The notes beneath the pieces are model-generated. The model worked only from the letters and a program-made list of their open reading frames with translations. It did no database searches and was not told where the DNA came from. Positions 15,902-24,502 of a stretch of 64,000 nt of DNA are shown piece by piece; within the stretch, counting starts at the first letter, position 1; every line of letters starts with the position of its first letter. The position numbers and the translations under genes were made by a program. Source of the stretch: Dehalococcoidia bacterium (GTDB lineage Bacteria > Chloroflexota > Dehalococcoidia > Bin125); assembly GCA_022828105.1 (NCBI GenBank), contig JAJEJC010000008.1, positions 397,662 through 461,661 of the forward strand, in the 5' to 3' direction.

Positions 15902-16909
15902 ATGGCCACACCGCTCAGACAAACGATCCAGGTCGGCAAGTACGTCGTCGGGCAGCAACTGCGCCGAACGGAACGCTATCCGCTCGTGCTGATGCTCGAA
16001 CCGCTGCTGCAATGCAACCTGGAGTGCGCCGGCTGCGGCAAGATTCAACACCCCACCGACATCCTGCGCCGGCGCCTGACGCCGCAACAGTGCTGGGACG
16101 CGGTCGAGGAGTGCGGCGCGCCGGTCGTCGCCATCGCCGGCGGCGAGCCGCTAATCCACAACGACATCGTTGAGATCGCCAACGGCTTCACTGATCGCAA
16201 GAAGTTCGTCTACCTCTGCACCAACGCCATCCTGCTCGAGCGCAAGCTGCAGGATTTCGAGCCCAATCCCTATCTCACGTTCTCCGTCCACGTGGACGGC
16301 TTCGAGCAGGACCACGACGACTCCGTCTGCCGCGACGGCGTCTGGGATGTCGCCATCCGCGCGATCGAGGCGGCCAAGGCACGTGGCTTCCGCGTCACCA
16401 CCAACAGCACGTTCTTCCTCGGCGCGCAGCCCGATCGCATCCGGAAGATGTTCGACAAGCTGATGGAGATCGGCGTCGACGGCCTCATGATCTCGCCCGG
16501 CTACCCCTACGAGAAGGCTCCCGACCAGGAGCACTTCCTCGCCCGCAATCAGACCAAGGAACTGTTCCGCGAGATCCTCGACGACCCGCCCAGGCACTGG
16601 AAGTTCAATCACTCCGAACTCTTCCTCGATTTCCTCAAGGGAGAGATCGAGTACGACTGCACCCCGTGGGGCAACCCCACCTACACCGTCTTCGGCTGGC
16701 AGCGGCCCTGCTACCTGATGGACGAGGGCTATGCCGATAGCTGGCAAGAGTTGATCGACGAGACCGAGTGGGAGAACTACGGCGTTGCCTCGGGCAACCC
16801 CAAGTGCGTCGACTGCATGGTTCACTCGGGCTACGAAGCCTCGGCCGTGATCGACGCGACGACCAACGTCAAGGCCGGCCTGCGCAGTTTCGTCGGCTCG
16901 ATTCGCTAG
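15902..16909 (+). CDS. hpnH: Radical SAM adenosyl-hopene synthase
   Basis: 335 residues. The radical SAM cluster cysteines are Cys38/42/45 in the family-specific context CNLECAGCGKIQHP, preceded by PLVLMLEPLLQ. GGEPLIH is the SAM-binding GGE motif, and the C-terminal NPKCVDCMVHSGYE cysteines are conserved in HpnH. HpnH couples the 5'-deoxyadenosyl radical to diploptene-type hopenes to give adenosylhopane, the first step of C35 hopanoid side-chain synthesis. hpnG and hpnA lie 3-5 kb downstream. No squalene-hopene cyclase is in the window. Confidence 0.92.
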   Translation: MATPLRQTIQVGKYVVGQQLRRTERYPLVLMLEPLLQCNLECAGCGKIQHPTDILRRRLTPQQCWDAVEECGAPVVAIAGGEPLIHNDIVEIANGFTDRKKFVYLCTNAILLERKLQDFEPNPYLTFSVHVDGFEQDHDDSVCRDGVWDVAIRAIEAAKARGFRVTTNSTFFLGAQPDRIRKMFDKLMEIGVDGLMISPGYPYEKAPDQEHFLARNQTKELFREILDDPPRHWKFNHSELFLDFLKGEIEYDCTPWGNPTYTVFGWQRPCYLMDEGYADSWQELIDETEWENYGVASGNPKCVDCMVHSGYEASAVIDATTNVKAGLRSFVGSIR

Positions 16910-17034
16910 CGGCATTCACCTCATCGGGCTGCATCCTGCCTCGACAGAGTTCGAGTGTCTCTCGCTTCTGCAAGAATTCCAATCGACCGCGGCCCTGGCC
17001 GCAGCGGCGCGTTGTCGTGTAAGGAGATCTCACG

Positions 17035-18447
17035 GTGTCAAGACAAGAACCAGGCCCTGCGCCGACCATCGAGAGCCAACCGCCGACCCAACTTGCCCCG
17101 GCGATTCCACTGGAAGAAGTTGGCCGGATCGCCGACCGGGTCCAGGAACTGATCGCCGCCGGCAACGAAGCGGCGGCCTGGCAGCGACTGCGCCAGCTAC
17201 ATCCCGCCGATGTCGGGCTCATCCTTGCCGGGCTGCCGCGTACCAGCAGCGAGGCGCTGTTGGAGATCATGTCGCCGCAAACGGTGACCTGGATGTTGCA
17301 TCACATGAACCCGGTCGAGGCCAGCCGACTCGGCGCTCGACTAAGCATCCAGACCCTGTCGTTCGTGCTCGACCAGGTCAATCCCCGCCATGCCCTGACG
17401 GCCCTGCAGAGACTCCCCATTCGACGAGCGCGGGAAGTGGCCGAACAGTTGGACCAACCGATTGTTGACAACGAGCTGCTTGGTCAGGACCCCAACACTG
17501 CCGGCGCCCTGATGACCGATCTGTTTGTTGCCATTGAGGCCGACGCGCGCATCACCGAGTTGCGGACCGCGCTCGAGGCGCTGCAAGAGGACCGTAACCG
17601 GCTGACGTACCTCTATGTCCTCAACGCCGAGGGCATGCCGGAAAGCCAGATCTCCATGGTCGACCTGGCACTGGCATCGGCCGATGACACCGCCTCCTCA
17701 ATCGCCGCTCCCTTGACCGCGGTCGTGTCCGTCGACACGCCGGCCCAGGAGTGCGCCCGGCTGCGGCGTCACTACAACCTGACCCAGCTACCCGTGATCG
17801 AAGGCAATCAGCTCATCGGCGTGATCTTGCCCGACGAACTGCTCGGCGTCACCGTCGAAGAGGACACCCGCCAGATGCTCCAGGTCGCCAACGTTCCCGG
17901 AGAGCGCGCCGATGGCCCGATGGCCGCCTCGATTCGCACTCGGCTGCCCTGGTTGACGATCAATCTGGCAACAACCTTCCTCGCCGCCGCCACGATCTCC
18001 CTCTTCGAATCCACGCTGGCACAGCTCGTCGTGCTTGCCGCATTTCTCCCGGTCGTCGCCGGACAGGGCGGGATCGGGGGGACGCAAACGCTCACGCTGA
18101 TCGTCCGCGCCATCGCCCTGGGCGAACTCGTCGGCGTACGGGCCAAGCGGCTGCTGGTCCGCGAGGCAATCCTCGGCCTGCTGCACGGAATCTGGCTCGG
18201 GTTGCTGGTCGCTGCCATCGCCGTGATCTGGCAAGACAACCTGGGACTCGCGCTCGTGCTGGGATTCGCCATGCTCGGCAACATGGTGATCGCCGGAACC
18301 GTCGGCGCGGGCGTGCCGCTGCTCATGAGACGCGTCGGCATCGATCCCGCCGTTGCCTCGGCCGTCGTTGTCACCACCTTCACCGACGTCTTCGGCTTCC
18401 TGCTCTTCCTCGGCATCGCCCAGGCCGCGATCAGCCTGCTCGTCTGA
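17035..18447 (+). CDS. mgtE: MgtE-family magnesium transporter
   Basis: 470 residues. Soluble MgtE-N helical domain (about 25-135), a CBS-domain pair (about 140-265, including EEDRNRLTYLYVLNAEG) that senses Mg2+, then about five membrane helices (from about 300) with the conserved FLPVVAGQGGIGGTQT segment and a pore Asp in TTFTDVFGF. The GTG start has AAGGAGAT upstream. It stands alone in sense, converging on the VOC gene. Mg2+ uptake into the cytoplasm is the expected role. Confidence 0.92.
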   Translation: MSRQEPGPAPTIESQPPTQLAPAIPLEEVGRIADRVQELIAAGNEAAAWQRLRQLHPADVGLILAGLPRTSSEALLEIMSPQTVTWMLHHMNPVEASRLGARLSIQTLSFVLDQVNPRHALTALQRLPIRRAREVAEQLDQPIVDNELLGQDPNTAGALMTDLFVAIEADARITELRTALEALQEDRNRLTYLYVLNAEGMPESQISMVDLALASADDTASSIAAPLTAVVSVDTPAQECARLRRHYNLTQLPVIEGNQLIGVILPDELLGVTVEEDTRQMLQVANVPGERADGPMAASIRTRLPWLTINLATTFLAAATISLFESTLAQLVVLAAFLPVVAGQGGIGGTQTLTLIVRAIALGELVGVRAKRLLVREAILGLLHGIWLGLLVAAIAVIWQDNLGLALVLGFAMLGNMVIAGTVGAGVPLLMRRVGIDPAVASAVVVTTFTDVFGFLLFLGIAQAAISLLV

Positions 18448-18461
18448 CCCCCGCGCGGCGT

Positions 18462-19235
18462 CTACACCAACCGGAAGCGGACCCCGCAGAGCATTACCGT
18501 CGACTCGTCCTCGGACACCCTGAGGTCGTGGTGTCGAGCGGCGGTGATCACGTGCTCGCGATCGGGCACGGCGACATCTAACCCGCCCAGACCTTCGCCG
18601 CGGCCGTCGCTGTCCTCGACGAAGCGCAGCACGGCGTCGTCCAGATCGATCGTCGGATGGCCGTCGGCGTCCGCCGAGACCGGCCGCTGGACCACCTGCG
18701 ACCAGCGGGCCGCCATCGCGGCTGGATCGCCGCCCTGCAGCTCGGCGGCGGTCATGGCGCTGACGAACTGCGCGCGCCGCGATTCCAGCGCGTGCTCGCG
18801 CGGGCCGGCAGGGTTCCAGGGGCCGTCGGGCGCGTCGCCGTCGCGGTTCCAGCGCAGTTCGGCGATGGCGCCGGGCACATCCTTGGGATGCAGCTGGATG
18901 CCGTCGGTTTCCTCGTTCGCTGAGTCCAGCACCAGTCGGATGCCGAGCGATGCGACGTGCGCGCGCCGCTCAGCGATGTCGTCGCACTGCATGATCACCA
19001 TGTAGCCGCCGTCGCCGCCGCGACGCTGGATGAAGCGTCCGCCGGCCGTACCCGGCTGGAAGGGCGAGACGACCTCCAGGAATCCGTTGCCCAGCGGCAT
19101 CAGGAAGTTGTGCAACCCGAACCGAGCCAGGCCGGGATCGCGATGGCAGACTTCGAGTCCGAAGACGCCGCGCAGATGCGCCTCAACATGGTCGAGGTCC
19201 TGCGCGACGAGACAGATCTGGCGCATCCGCAGCAT
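18462..19235 (-). CDS. VOC (glyoxalase/bleomycin-resistance) family protein
   Basis: 257 residues with an N-terminal VOC half (MRQICLVAQDLDHVEAHLRG) and a middle segment (NRDGDAPDGPWNPAGP) typical of the Glyoxalase-like domain type. A second, less regular half follows (AAMAARWSQVVQRP). Metal ligands cannot be assigned with certainty. GGAGGAG six bases before the ATG supports the start. It lies 15 bases after the enoyl-CoA hydratase-like gene on the same strand, so the two are probably co-transcribed and may act on the same acyl or keto intermediate. Confidence 0.75.
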   Translation of the reverse strand: MLRMRQICLVAQDLDHVEAHLRGVFGLEVCHRDPGLARFGLHNFLMPLGNGFLEVVSPFQPGTAGGRFIQRRGGDGGYMVIMQCDDIAERRAHVASLGIRLVLDSANEETDGIQLHPKDVPGAIAELRWNRDGDAPDGPWNPAGPREHALESRRAQFVSAMTAAELQGGDPAAMAARWSQVVQRPVSADADGHPTIDLDDAVLRFVEDSDGRGEGLGGLDVAVPDREHVITAARHHDLRVSEDESTVMLCGVRFRLV

Positions 19236-19250
19236 CTCGGACTCCTCCCG

Positions 19251-20036
19251 CTAGCGGCCCGTGAAGACCGGACGTCGCTTCTCGACGAAGGCTTTGCGCG
19301 CCTCGATCGAATCCTCGCTCTCGCCCACGCGGCGCATCCGATCCGCCTCGCGCCGGACGGCCTCCGAGAGCGGAATCGTGAACGCGTCGTTGAGGTTGTT
19401 CTTAATCTCCGCGATCGCGCCGGGATGCGAGTCCCGCAACTGTGCGGCGACCTGCAAGACGTTGGGCATCAACTCCTCGGGGTCGAACGACCCGTTGGCG
19501 AGTCCGAGCGACATCGCCTCCTCCGCGTTGACGCGGTCTGGCAGCAGGTACATCTCCCGAGCCTTGCCCATCCCCACCAGCCGCGGCAGCAGCCAGGTGC
19601 CGCCGAAGTCGCCCGAGAACCCGACCCTCAGGAACGCGGTGTAGAGGTACGCCGTCGTCGACATGTAGCGCAGGTCGCAGGCCAGCGTGATCGAACAGCC
19701 CGCGCCGGCCGCGCCGCCATTGATCGCGGCGATGGTCGGCTTCGGCATCTGGTGCAGCAGCACCGAGGCGCGCTCCTGGTTGGTCAGCGAGTAGATGCTC
19801 TGCTCGAGGTTGCGAATGTCGCCGCGTCCGGTGTCCTTGAGGTCCCCGCCGGCGCAGAACAAGCGCCCCGCACCGGTCAGGATCACGACGCGCACGTCAT
19901 TGTCCGCCGCAGCCTGCTCGCAGGCCAGGGGCAGCTCGTTGAGCATCGTCCCGTTGAGCGCATTCAGCGACTCCGGGCGATTCAACGTGATCGTGCAGAT
20001 TCCGTCCTCATCGTCATAGAGCAGGGTTTCGTACAT
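19251..20036 (-). CDS. Enoyl-CoA hydratase/isomerase family protein with atypical catalytic residues
   Basis: 261 residues, crotonase fold. The CoA-binding and oxyanion-hole parts are normal (FCAGGDLKD and INGGAAGAGCSITLACDLR). The helix that usually carries the first catalytic Glu reads YTAFLRVGFSGDFGG: no Glu at the usual PE position, and Asp near the second. It may therefore be an isomerase, a hydrolase or a hydratase with altered chemistry. The ATG at 20034-20036 has AAGGA seven bases upstream; a TTG one codon earlier is less likely. Divergent from hpnG. Confidence 0.85.
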   Translation of the reverse strand: MYETLLYDDEDGICTITLNRPESLNALNGTMLNELPLACEQAAADNDVRVVILTGAGRLFCAGGDLKDTGRGDIRNLEQSIYSLTNQERASVLLHQMPKPTIAAINGGAAGAGCSITLACDLRYMSTTAYLYTAFLRVGFSGDFGGTWLLPRLVGMGKAREMYLLPDRVNAEEAMSLGLANGSFDPEELMPNVLQVAAQLRDSHPGAIAEIKNNLNDAFTIPLSEAVRREADRMRRVGESEDSIEARKAFVEKRRPVFTGR

Positions 20037-20080
20037 CAAGCGTTCCTTCGGCTCGGTTCGGTCGGTCCGGTCGATAGGGC

Positions 20081-20129
20081 TCAGTCTACTCGTCGCGGGC
20101 AGCGCTGCCGCCGCGCTGGCGTAGACTGA
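20081..20129. promoter_or_regulatory. Back-to-back -10 boxes between the crotonase-like gene and hpnG
   Basis: TCAGTCTAC (20081-20089) and GTAGACTGA (20121-20129) form a perfect 9-bp inverted repeat. Each arm carries TAGACT reading outward. The right one (20122-20127) ends seven bases before the hpnG ATG and the left one serves the minus-strand gene. Confidence 0.55.
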
Positions 20130-20134
20130 CGGAG

Positions 20135-20839
20135 ATGCTTACCGTCACCGCCGCCTTGCCCTGGGAAGCCAAAGCCGCCCGCGCCGGTCAAGCCATTGCC
20201 GGCCGCGGCCGCGTACGCATCATTACCAGCGGAGTCGGCCCTCAGCGCGCTCGCCAGGCGGCCGAGGATGCAGTGGAACAGCGCCCCGACCAGGTCATCA
20301 GCATCGGCGTCGCCGGAGGCTTGACCAACAACCTGCGCCGCCCGTCGATCACGATCCCGACCAAGATCATCCGCCAGAGCGACGGGGCCCAGTTTCAGTC
20401 CGACGACGAGTTGCGCAAGCAGATCGTGCGCCTGCTGAACCAGGCCGACATCTTCTGGCAGTCGGTGACCAGCATCACCACGCCCGAGATTCTCTTTACG
20501 CGGCCGGAGAAGCGAGAAGCCGCCGAGACCGGCGCCGAGATCGTGCAGATGGAGGATGCCGAATGGGCCGACCTGTGCGCCGCCGCAGGGGTTCCATTCG
20601 CGTCGATCCGCGTGGTCATGGACGCGCTCGACGACGACATTCCCAACGAGGTGGTCCAGTGGCGCGGCAAGCCGTCAGCGCTCGACATCGCCGTTGGCGC
20701 CATTCGGCGGCCCGGGTTGCTGCCCGAGCTACTGTCTCTGGGCATCCAGCGACAGTCGGCCATCCAGGAACTCGAACGCGCGATGACGCTGATCATTCCC
20801 GCAATGACGCCCGAGCTGATCAGCGCTGACGTCGACTAG
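20135..20839 (+). CDS. hpnG: Hopanoid-associated nucleoside phosphorylase
   Basis: 234 residues, purine phosphorylase/MTA-SAH nucleosidase fold. The start LTVTAALPWEAKAARAG, the GVGPQRARQAAEDAVEQ helix and the SIGVAGGL motif match HpnG, which removes adenine from adenosylhopane to give ribosylhopane. The acidic residue in QMEDAEW is at the ribose-binding Glu position. HpnA follows after 17 bases, and hpnH is 3.2 kb upstream, which supports the hopanoid role over general nucleoside salvage. mtnP at 40596 covers methylthioadenosine. Confidence 0.82.
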   Translation: MLTVTAALPWEAKAARAGQAIAGRGRVRIITSGVGPQRARQAAEDAVEQRPDQVISIGVAGGLTNNLRRPSITIPTKIIRQSDGAQFQSDDELRKQIVRLLNQADIFWQSVTSITTPEILFTRPEKREAAETGAEIVQMEDAEWADLCAAAGVPFASIRVVMDALDDDIPNEVVQWRGKPSALDIAVGAIRRPGLLPELLSLGIQRQSAIQELERAMTLIIPAMTPELISADVD

Positions 20840-20856
20840 CCCACGAACCGAACAAC

Positions 20857-21858
20857 GTGAAACGCGCGCTCGTCACCGGCGCGAACGGATTCATCGGCGC
20901 GCACGTCGTCCGCGCCGCGCTCGACGCCGGCGCGGAGGTCCGAGCCATGGTCCGCGTGGCCAGCGACCAACGCAGCCTCAACGGCCTGCCGATCGAAATC
21001 GTGCAAGGCGACCTCTCCCACCCCGCGTCGCTCGCCGACGCACTGACCGGCGTCGACACGCTGTTCAACGTCGCCGCCCGCTACGACCTCAGCCGCCGCG
21101 CCCGGGCCGACGCCTATCGAGCCAACGTCGACGGCACGCGCAACCTGATGCGCGCCGCGCTCAGGGCGCACGTTGACCGCGTCGTGCACACATCGTCGGT
21201 CGCCGCAGTCGGACCGCCGCGCGACCCCGCTCGTCCCGCCGACGAAACGCAGTGGGCAACCGTCGAGGATGCACCAGGTCCGTACGAGGAGACCAAGATC
21301 CTCAGCGAGCGGCTGGTCCATGAGCTGGTCGAATCGGAAGGGCTGCAGGCCGTCTGCGTGCTGCCCACTGCGCCGATCGGACCGCTGGACCTGAAACCCA
21401 CGCCCACCGGCCGATTGATCCGCGATGCGGCCAACGGTTCGATGCCCGCCTACATTCGCACCGCCGGCCTCAACGTGGTGCACGTCAGGGACGTGGCGGC
21501 AGGACACGTCAACGCCGCCGCCATGGGCCGGAGCGGGGAGCGCTACATCTTGGGCCACAAGGAAGGCAACCTGACGCTGCGGCAAATCATCGAGCGCGCC
21601 GCGGCAGCCGGAGGCGCGCACCCACCTCGTCTGGCGATTCCATCGTCGCTGGCCTACGCTGCTGCCGTTGTGGATGAGTACCTGATCAGCGCCCTGACGC
21701 GGCAGCGGCCACGTGCCACAATCGCCGGCGTCCGACTCGCGAAACATCGCCAGTGGTTCAACCCAGGCAAGGCGGTCGAACAACTCAACCTCCCGCAAAC
21801 CGACCTCGAAACGACATTTTTCGAGGCGGTCCGCTCGTTTCGTACACTCAACGAATGA
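20857..21858 (+). CDS. hpnA: Hopanoid-associated sugar epimerase (extended SDR)
   Basis: 333 residues from GTG. NAD-binding GANGFIGAHV (about 8-17), catalytic YEETK at the YxxxK position, and the HpnA-specific segments LFNVAARYDL, LPTAPIGPLDLKPTPTGRLI and YILGHKEGNLTL. HpnA is encoded in hopanoid loci, where it is thought to modify the sugar-derived side chain; its exact reaction is not settled. There is no Shine-Dalgarno sequence, so translation probably depends on hpnG. The stop overlaps the next ATG (ATGA). Confidence 0.85.
   Translation: MKRALVTGANGFIGAHVVRAALDAGAEVRAMVRVASDQRSLNGLPIEIVQGDLSHPASLADALTGVDTLFNVAARYDLSRRARADAYRANVDGTRNLMRAALRAHVDRVVHTSSVAAVGPPRDPARPADETQWATVEDAPGPYEETKILSERLVHELVESEGLQAVCVLPTAPIGPLDLKPTPTGRLIRDAANGSMPAYIRTAGLNVVHVRDVAAGHVNAAAMGRSGERYILGHKEGNLTLRQIIERAAAAGGAHPPRLAIPSSLAYAAAVVDEYLISALTRQRPRATIAGVRLAKHRQWFNPGKAVEQLNLPQTDLETTFFEAVRSFRTLNE
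21843..21848 (+). promoter_or_regulatory. Leaderless-type -10 box (TACACT) of the SDR gene, inside hpnA
   Basis: TACACT ends six bases before the ATG at 21855. It lies in the last codons of hpnA, so the SDR gene could have its own leaderless transcript as well as coupled translation. Confidence 0.4.
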
Positions 21859-22721
21859 ACAATCACACCCAACCTCCAACCGTCCTCATCACCGGCGCCA
21901 ACAGCGGCATCGGACAGGCCGCCGCGACCGAACTGGCGCGCCGAGGCTGGCACGTCTTCGCCGCCGCGCGCTCGCCCGAGCGCGGACAGGCCGCCGTCTC
22001 CCAGATTCAGAAAGAAAGTGGCTCCATCGCCGTCGAACTGCTGGAAATGGACCTGGCCTCGTTTGCCTCAGTCCGGCGAGGCGTGGACGAACTGCTGGAA
22101 CGCACCGAGCGCCTCGACGTCCTGGTCAACAACGCGGGTCTCACCCTCAACCAGCGGCAGCTCACCGACGACGGTCTCGAGACGATGATGCAGACGAATC
22201 ACCTATCCCCCGTCCTGCTCACCTCGCTGCTGCTGCCCAAGCTGCTCGAGTCGGACGACGCCCGGGTCGTCAACGTCAGCTCGCGCGTCTACGAGCGCGT
22301 TGATGCGATGCCGCTCGACGACCTCAACTTCGAGCATTACTGGGGCGGAATCCGGCCCTATTGCGCGACCAAGCTGGCCAACATCCTCTTCACCAACGAA
22401 CTGCATCGCCGGACGCACCAGCTCGGATTGGCGAGCTTCTCGGTCCACCCCGGCGTCGTGGCGACCAGCTTCATGCGAAACTTCCCTGCCCCAATGCGGG
22501 CCGCCCTCAAGCTCGCGCGACCCTTGCTGCGCAATCCCGAGCAGGGCGCGGCGCCAGTCGTCGAGCTGGTCACCGAGCCGGACCGCCGCGCCGACGCCGG
22601 CGAGTACTTCGACCGCCATACCCGCACGGACCAGCAACCACAGGCGAGCGACCGTCAAGCGGCCGAACGACTCTGGGATCGCTCCAACGAAATCACCGGA
22701 GCGGAGTGGCCGGCATCATGA
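21855..22721 (+). CDS. Short-chain dehydrogenase, retinol-dehydrogenase-like
   Basis: 288 residues, classical-type SDR. TGANSGIG cofactor motif (about 14-21), NNAG (about 93-96), catalytic Ser in VVNVSSRVY and YCATK as YxxxK. The pattern of AAARSPERG after the second strand fits NADP preference. It overlaps hpnA upstream and the DinB-like gene downstream by ATGA junctions, so it could act on a hopanoid intermediate, but that is inference from position only. The C-terminus from about 250 is hydrophilic. Confidence 0.87.
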   Translation: MNNHTQPPTVLITGANSGIGQAAATELARRGWHVFAAARSPERGQAAVSQIQKESGSIAVELLEMDLASFASVRRGVDELLERTERLDVLVNNAGLTLNQRQLTDDGLETMMQTNHLSPVLLTSLLLPKLLESDDARVVNVSSRVYERVDAMPLDDLNFEHYWGGIRPYCATKLANILFTNELHRRTHQLGLASFSVHPGVVATSFMRNFPAPMRAALKLARPLLRNPEQGAAPVVELVTEPDRRADAGEYFDRHTRTDQQPQASDRQAAERLWDRSNEITGAEWPAS

Positions 22722-23215
22722 AGAATTCCAGGCGAGAAGACCTGATCGCCGCCTTGCAGGAAGACAGCGAGGAGTTCCAGGAGGCGGTTGCCCAGCTCCC
22801 TGAGGAGGCGTTCGAGCGAGGCGTCTACGAACAGGGCTGGAACGCCCGGCAACTGCTCGCCCACATCGCCGCGATCGAGTGGACCTATCCCCGACTGATC
22901 GAGCGAGCCGAGCAACGCGCCGCCGGAGATGACGTCCCCCAGGGCGGCGGAGCCGGATTCGACATGGACGCTTACAACGCCAAGCAGGTCGCCCGCCGCG
23001 ACGATCAGCCGGTCGAACAACTGCTCACCGAGTTCCGCCGCAACCGAGCCGAGACAATCGACGCCATCCGAGCCGCCGACGAAGACCTGCTCCAGCAGCC
23101 CACCAGATCAGCCGGAGGCGTCGAAGGCACCCTCCTCGACGTCCTCGAAGGCGTCGCCGTCGGCCACGTCCGCGAACACATCAACGATTTGCTCAGGGGC
23201 GCTCGCTCCGACTGA
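22718..23215 (+). CDS. DinB/mycothiol-dependent-like four-helix protein
   Basis: 165 residues. The pattern GWNARQLLAHIAAIEWTYP and the closing VAVGHVREHINDLL provide His residues at the spacing used by the DinB/YfiT four-helix metal-binding superfamily. The usual third ligand region is in between. Members include thiol-transferases and small hydrolases; no specific function can be given. It closes the hpnG-hpnA-SDR chain with an ATGA overlap. Confidence 0.75.
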   Translation: MKNSRREDLIAALQEDSEEFQEAVAQLPEEAFERGVYEQGWNARQLLAHIAAIEWTYPRLIERAEQRAAGDDVPQGGGAGFDMDAYNAKQVARRDDQPVEQLLTEFRRNRAETIDAIRAADEDLLQQPTRSAGGVEGTLLDVLEGVAVGHVREHINDLLRGARSD

Positions 23216-23223
23216 GATCGCCC

Positions 23224-24405
23224 CTACTGACGCGGGAGTTGCAGACCCCGTGTCGCGATGATGTTGCGCTGAATCTCCGACGTACCAGCCGCGATCGTGC
23301 TTGGCACACTCGACATGTAGGCGCGACCGATCCGCGCCGCCAGCGGCGCGTCCGGGTCCTCCGGATCGATCCGCTGTGAGTGCAGACCCATCATGTTGAC
23401 GCCGAAACGGGCGACGCGCTGGCCGAGCTCGGAGCCGAACATCTTCGACATCGACGCCTCGTGGTTGGGAACCAGGTCCTGCGACTGCATCCAGACGACG
23501 CGGTAGGAAATCAGCTTGGCGATCTCCGACTCGATCATCAGGTTGGCCAGACCGTTGCGGACGCCCGGGTCGTTGATCAGCTTGTCTCCGCCGCGACGGC
23601 CGGGGCGCTCCGCGGCGTAATCGGACATCAGCTCGACGCTCTTGCGCGAGGTCGCCGACCAGGCCACGCCTGAACGCTCGAAGTCGAGCAACGTCGCCGC
23701 GACGTACCAGCCGCGGTTGTACTCGCCCATCATGTTCGAAGCTGGCACGCGCACGTCGGTGAAGTAGACCTCGTTGAAGCCGTGTTCGCCGAGCATGTTG
23801 ATCAGCGGCCGCACCTCAATCCCGGGCGACTTCATGTCGAGCAGGAAGTAGGAGATGCCGCGGTGCTTGGGCGCCTCGGGGTCGGTGCGCGTCAGCACGT
23901 GGATCCAGTCCGCATGGTGCGCGCCCGATGTCCAGATCTTCTGCCCGTTGATCACGAAATCGTCGCCGTCGCGAACGGCGCGGGTCTGCAAACCCGCCAG
24001 GTCCGAGCCGTTACCCGGCTCCGAGAAGCCCTGCGCCCAGTACGACTCGGCGTTGGCGATCCGAGGCAGATGCTCCTGGCGCTGCGCCTCGGTGCCGTGC
24101 AGCATCAGACAGGGACCGACCATCGAGATGCCCTGGCCGCCCGAACCCGGCGCGCCTCGGTAGGCCGCTTCCTCGCGGTAAATCATCTGCTGGATGTGAC
24201 TCGCGCCGCGGCCGCCGTACTCCTCCGGCCAGGCCATCGTCAGCCAGCCCTTGGACGCCGCCCGCTTCTCAAACGCGCGCTCGGCCTCGTAGAAGGAGTC
24301 GTCGCCCGGTTCATTCGATCCCTCGGGCGGGACCCAGTTGTTGTCGATGAAGTCAACCACCTCTGAACGGAAGGCGTTGTCGGATTCGTTGAATTGATAG
24401 TCCAT
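23224..24405 (-). CDS. Acyl-CoA dehydrogenase (FadE/CaiA-like)
   Basis: 393 residues with the three-domain ACAD layout: WPEEYGGRGAS in the N-terminal helical domain, FSEPGNGSDLAGLQTRA and IWTSGAHHADW around the flavin, and a C-terminal domain ending GTSEIQRNIIATRG. The position before GTSEIQR, where many ACADs have the catalytic Glu, is Ala (TIAAGTSEIQ), as in several actinobacterial FadE and CaiA-like enzymes, so the base may lie elsewhere. GAGGAG six bases before the ATG. A good -10 is at 24459. Confidence 0.88.
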   Translation of the reverse strand: MDYQFNESDNAFRSEVVDFIDNNWVPPEGSNEPGDDSFYEAERAFEKRAASKGWLTMAWPEEYGGRGASHIQQMIYREEAAYRGAPGSGGQGISMVGPCLMLHGTEAQRQEHLPRIANAESYWAQGFSEPGNGSDLAGLQTRAVRDGDDFVINGQKIWTSGAHHADWIHVLTRTDPEAPKHRGISYFLLDMKSPGIEVRPLINMLGEHGFNEVYFTDVRVPASNMMGEYNRGWYVAATLLDFERSGVAWSATSRKSVELMSDYAAERPGRRGGDKLINDPGVRNGLANLMIESEIAKLISYRVVWMQSQDLVPNHEASMSKMFGSELGQRVARFGVNMMGLHSQRIDPEDPDAPLAARIGRAYMSSVPSTIAAGTSEIQRNIIATRGLQLPRQ

Positions 24406-24458
24406 GCGTGACTCCTCGGGCTCATGCAGCCGTTCGCAACCTGCGGTCAGGCGGGAAC

Positions 24459-24464
24459 ATTATA
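24459..24464 (-). promoter_or_regulatory. -10 box (TATAAT) of the acyl-CoA dehydrogenase gene
   Basis: A perfect minus-strand TATAAT about 55 bases before the start codon, leaving room for a leader with GAGGAG. No convincing -35 box. Confidence 0.5.
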
Positions 24465-24490
24465 GGCCCAACCTAGCGGGCAGCGGGCCT

Positions 24491-24496
24491 TACGCT
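24491..24496 (+). promoter_or_regulatory. Leaderless-type -10 box (TACGCT) of the GGR-like gene
   Basis: TACGCT ends six bases before the ATG at 24503. A weak GAGG also lies in the spacer, so leadered translation is not excluded. Confidence 0.4.
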
Positions 24497-24502
24497 GAGG
24501 TC

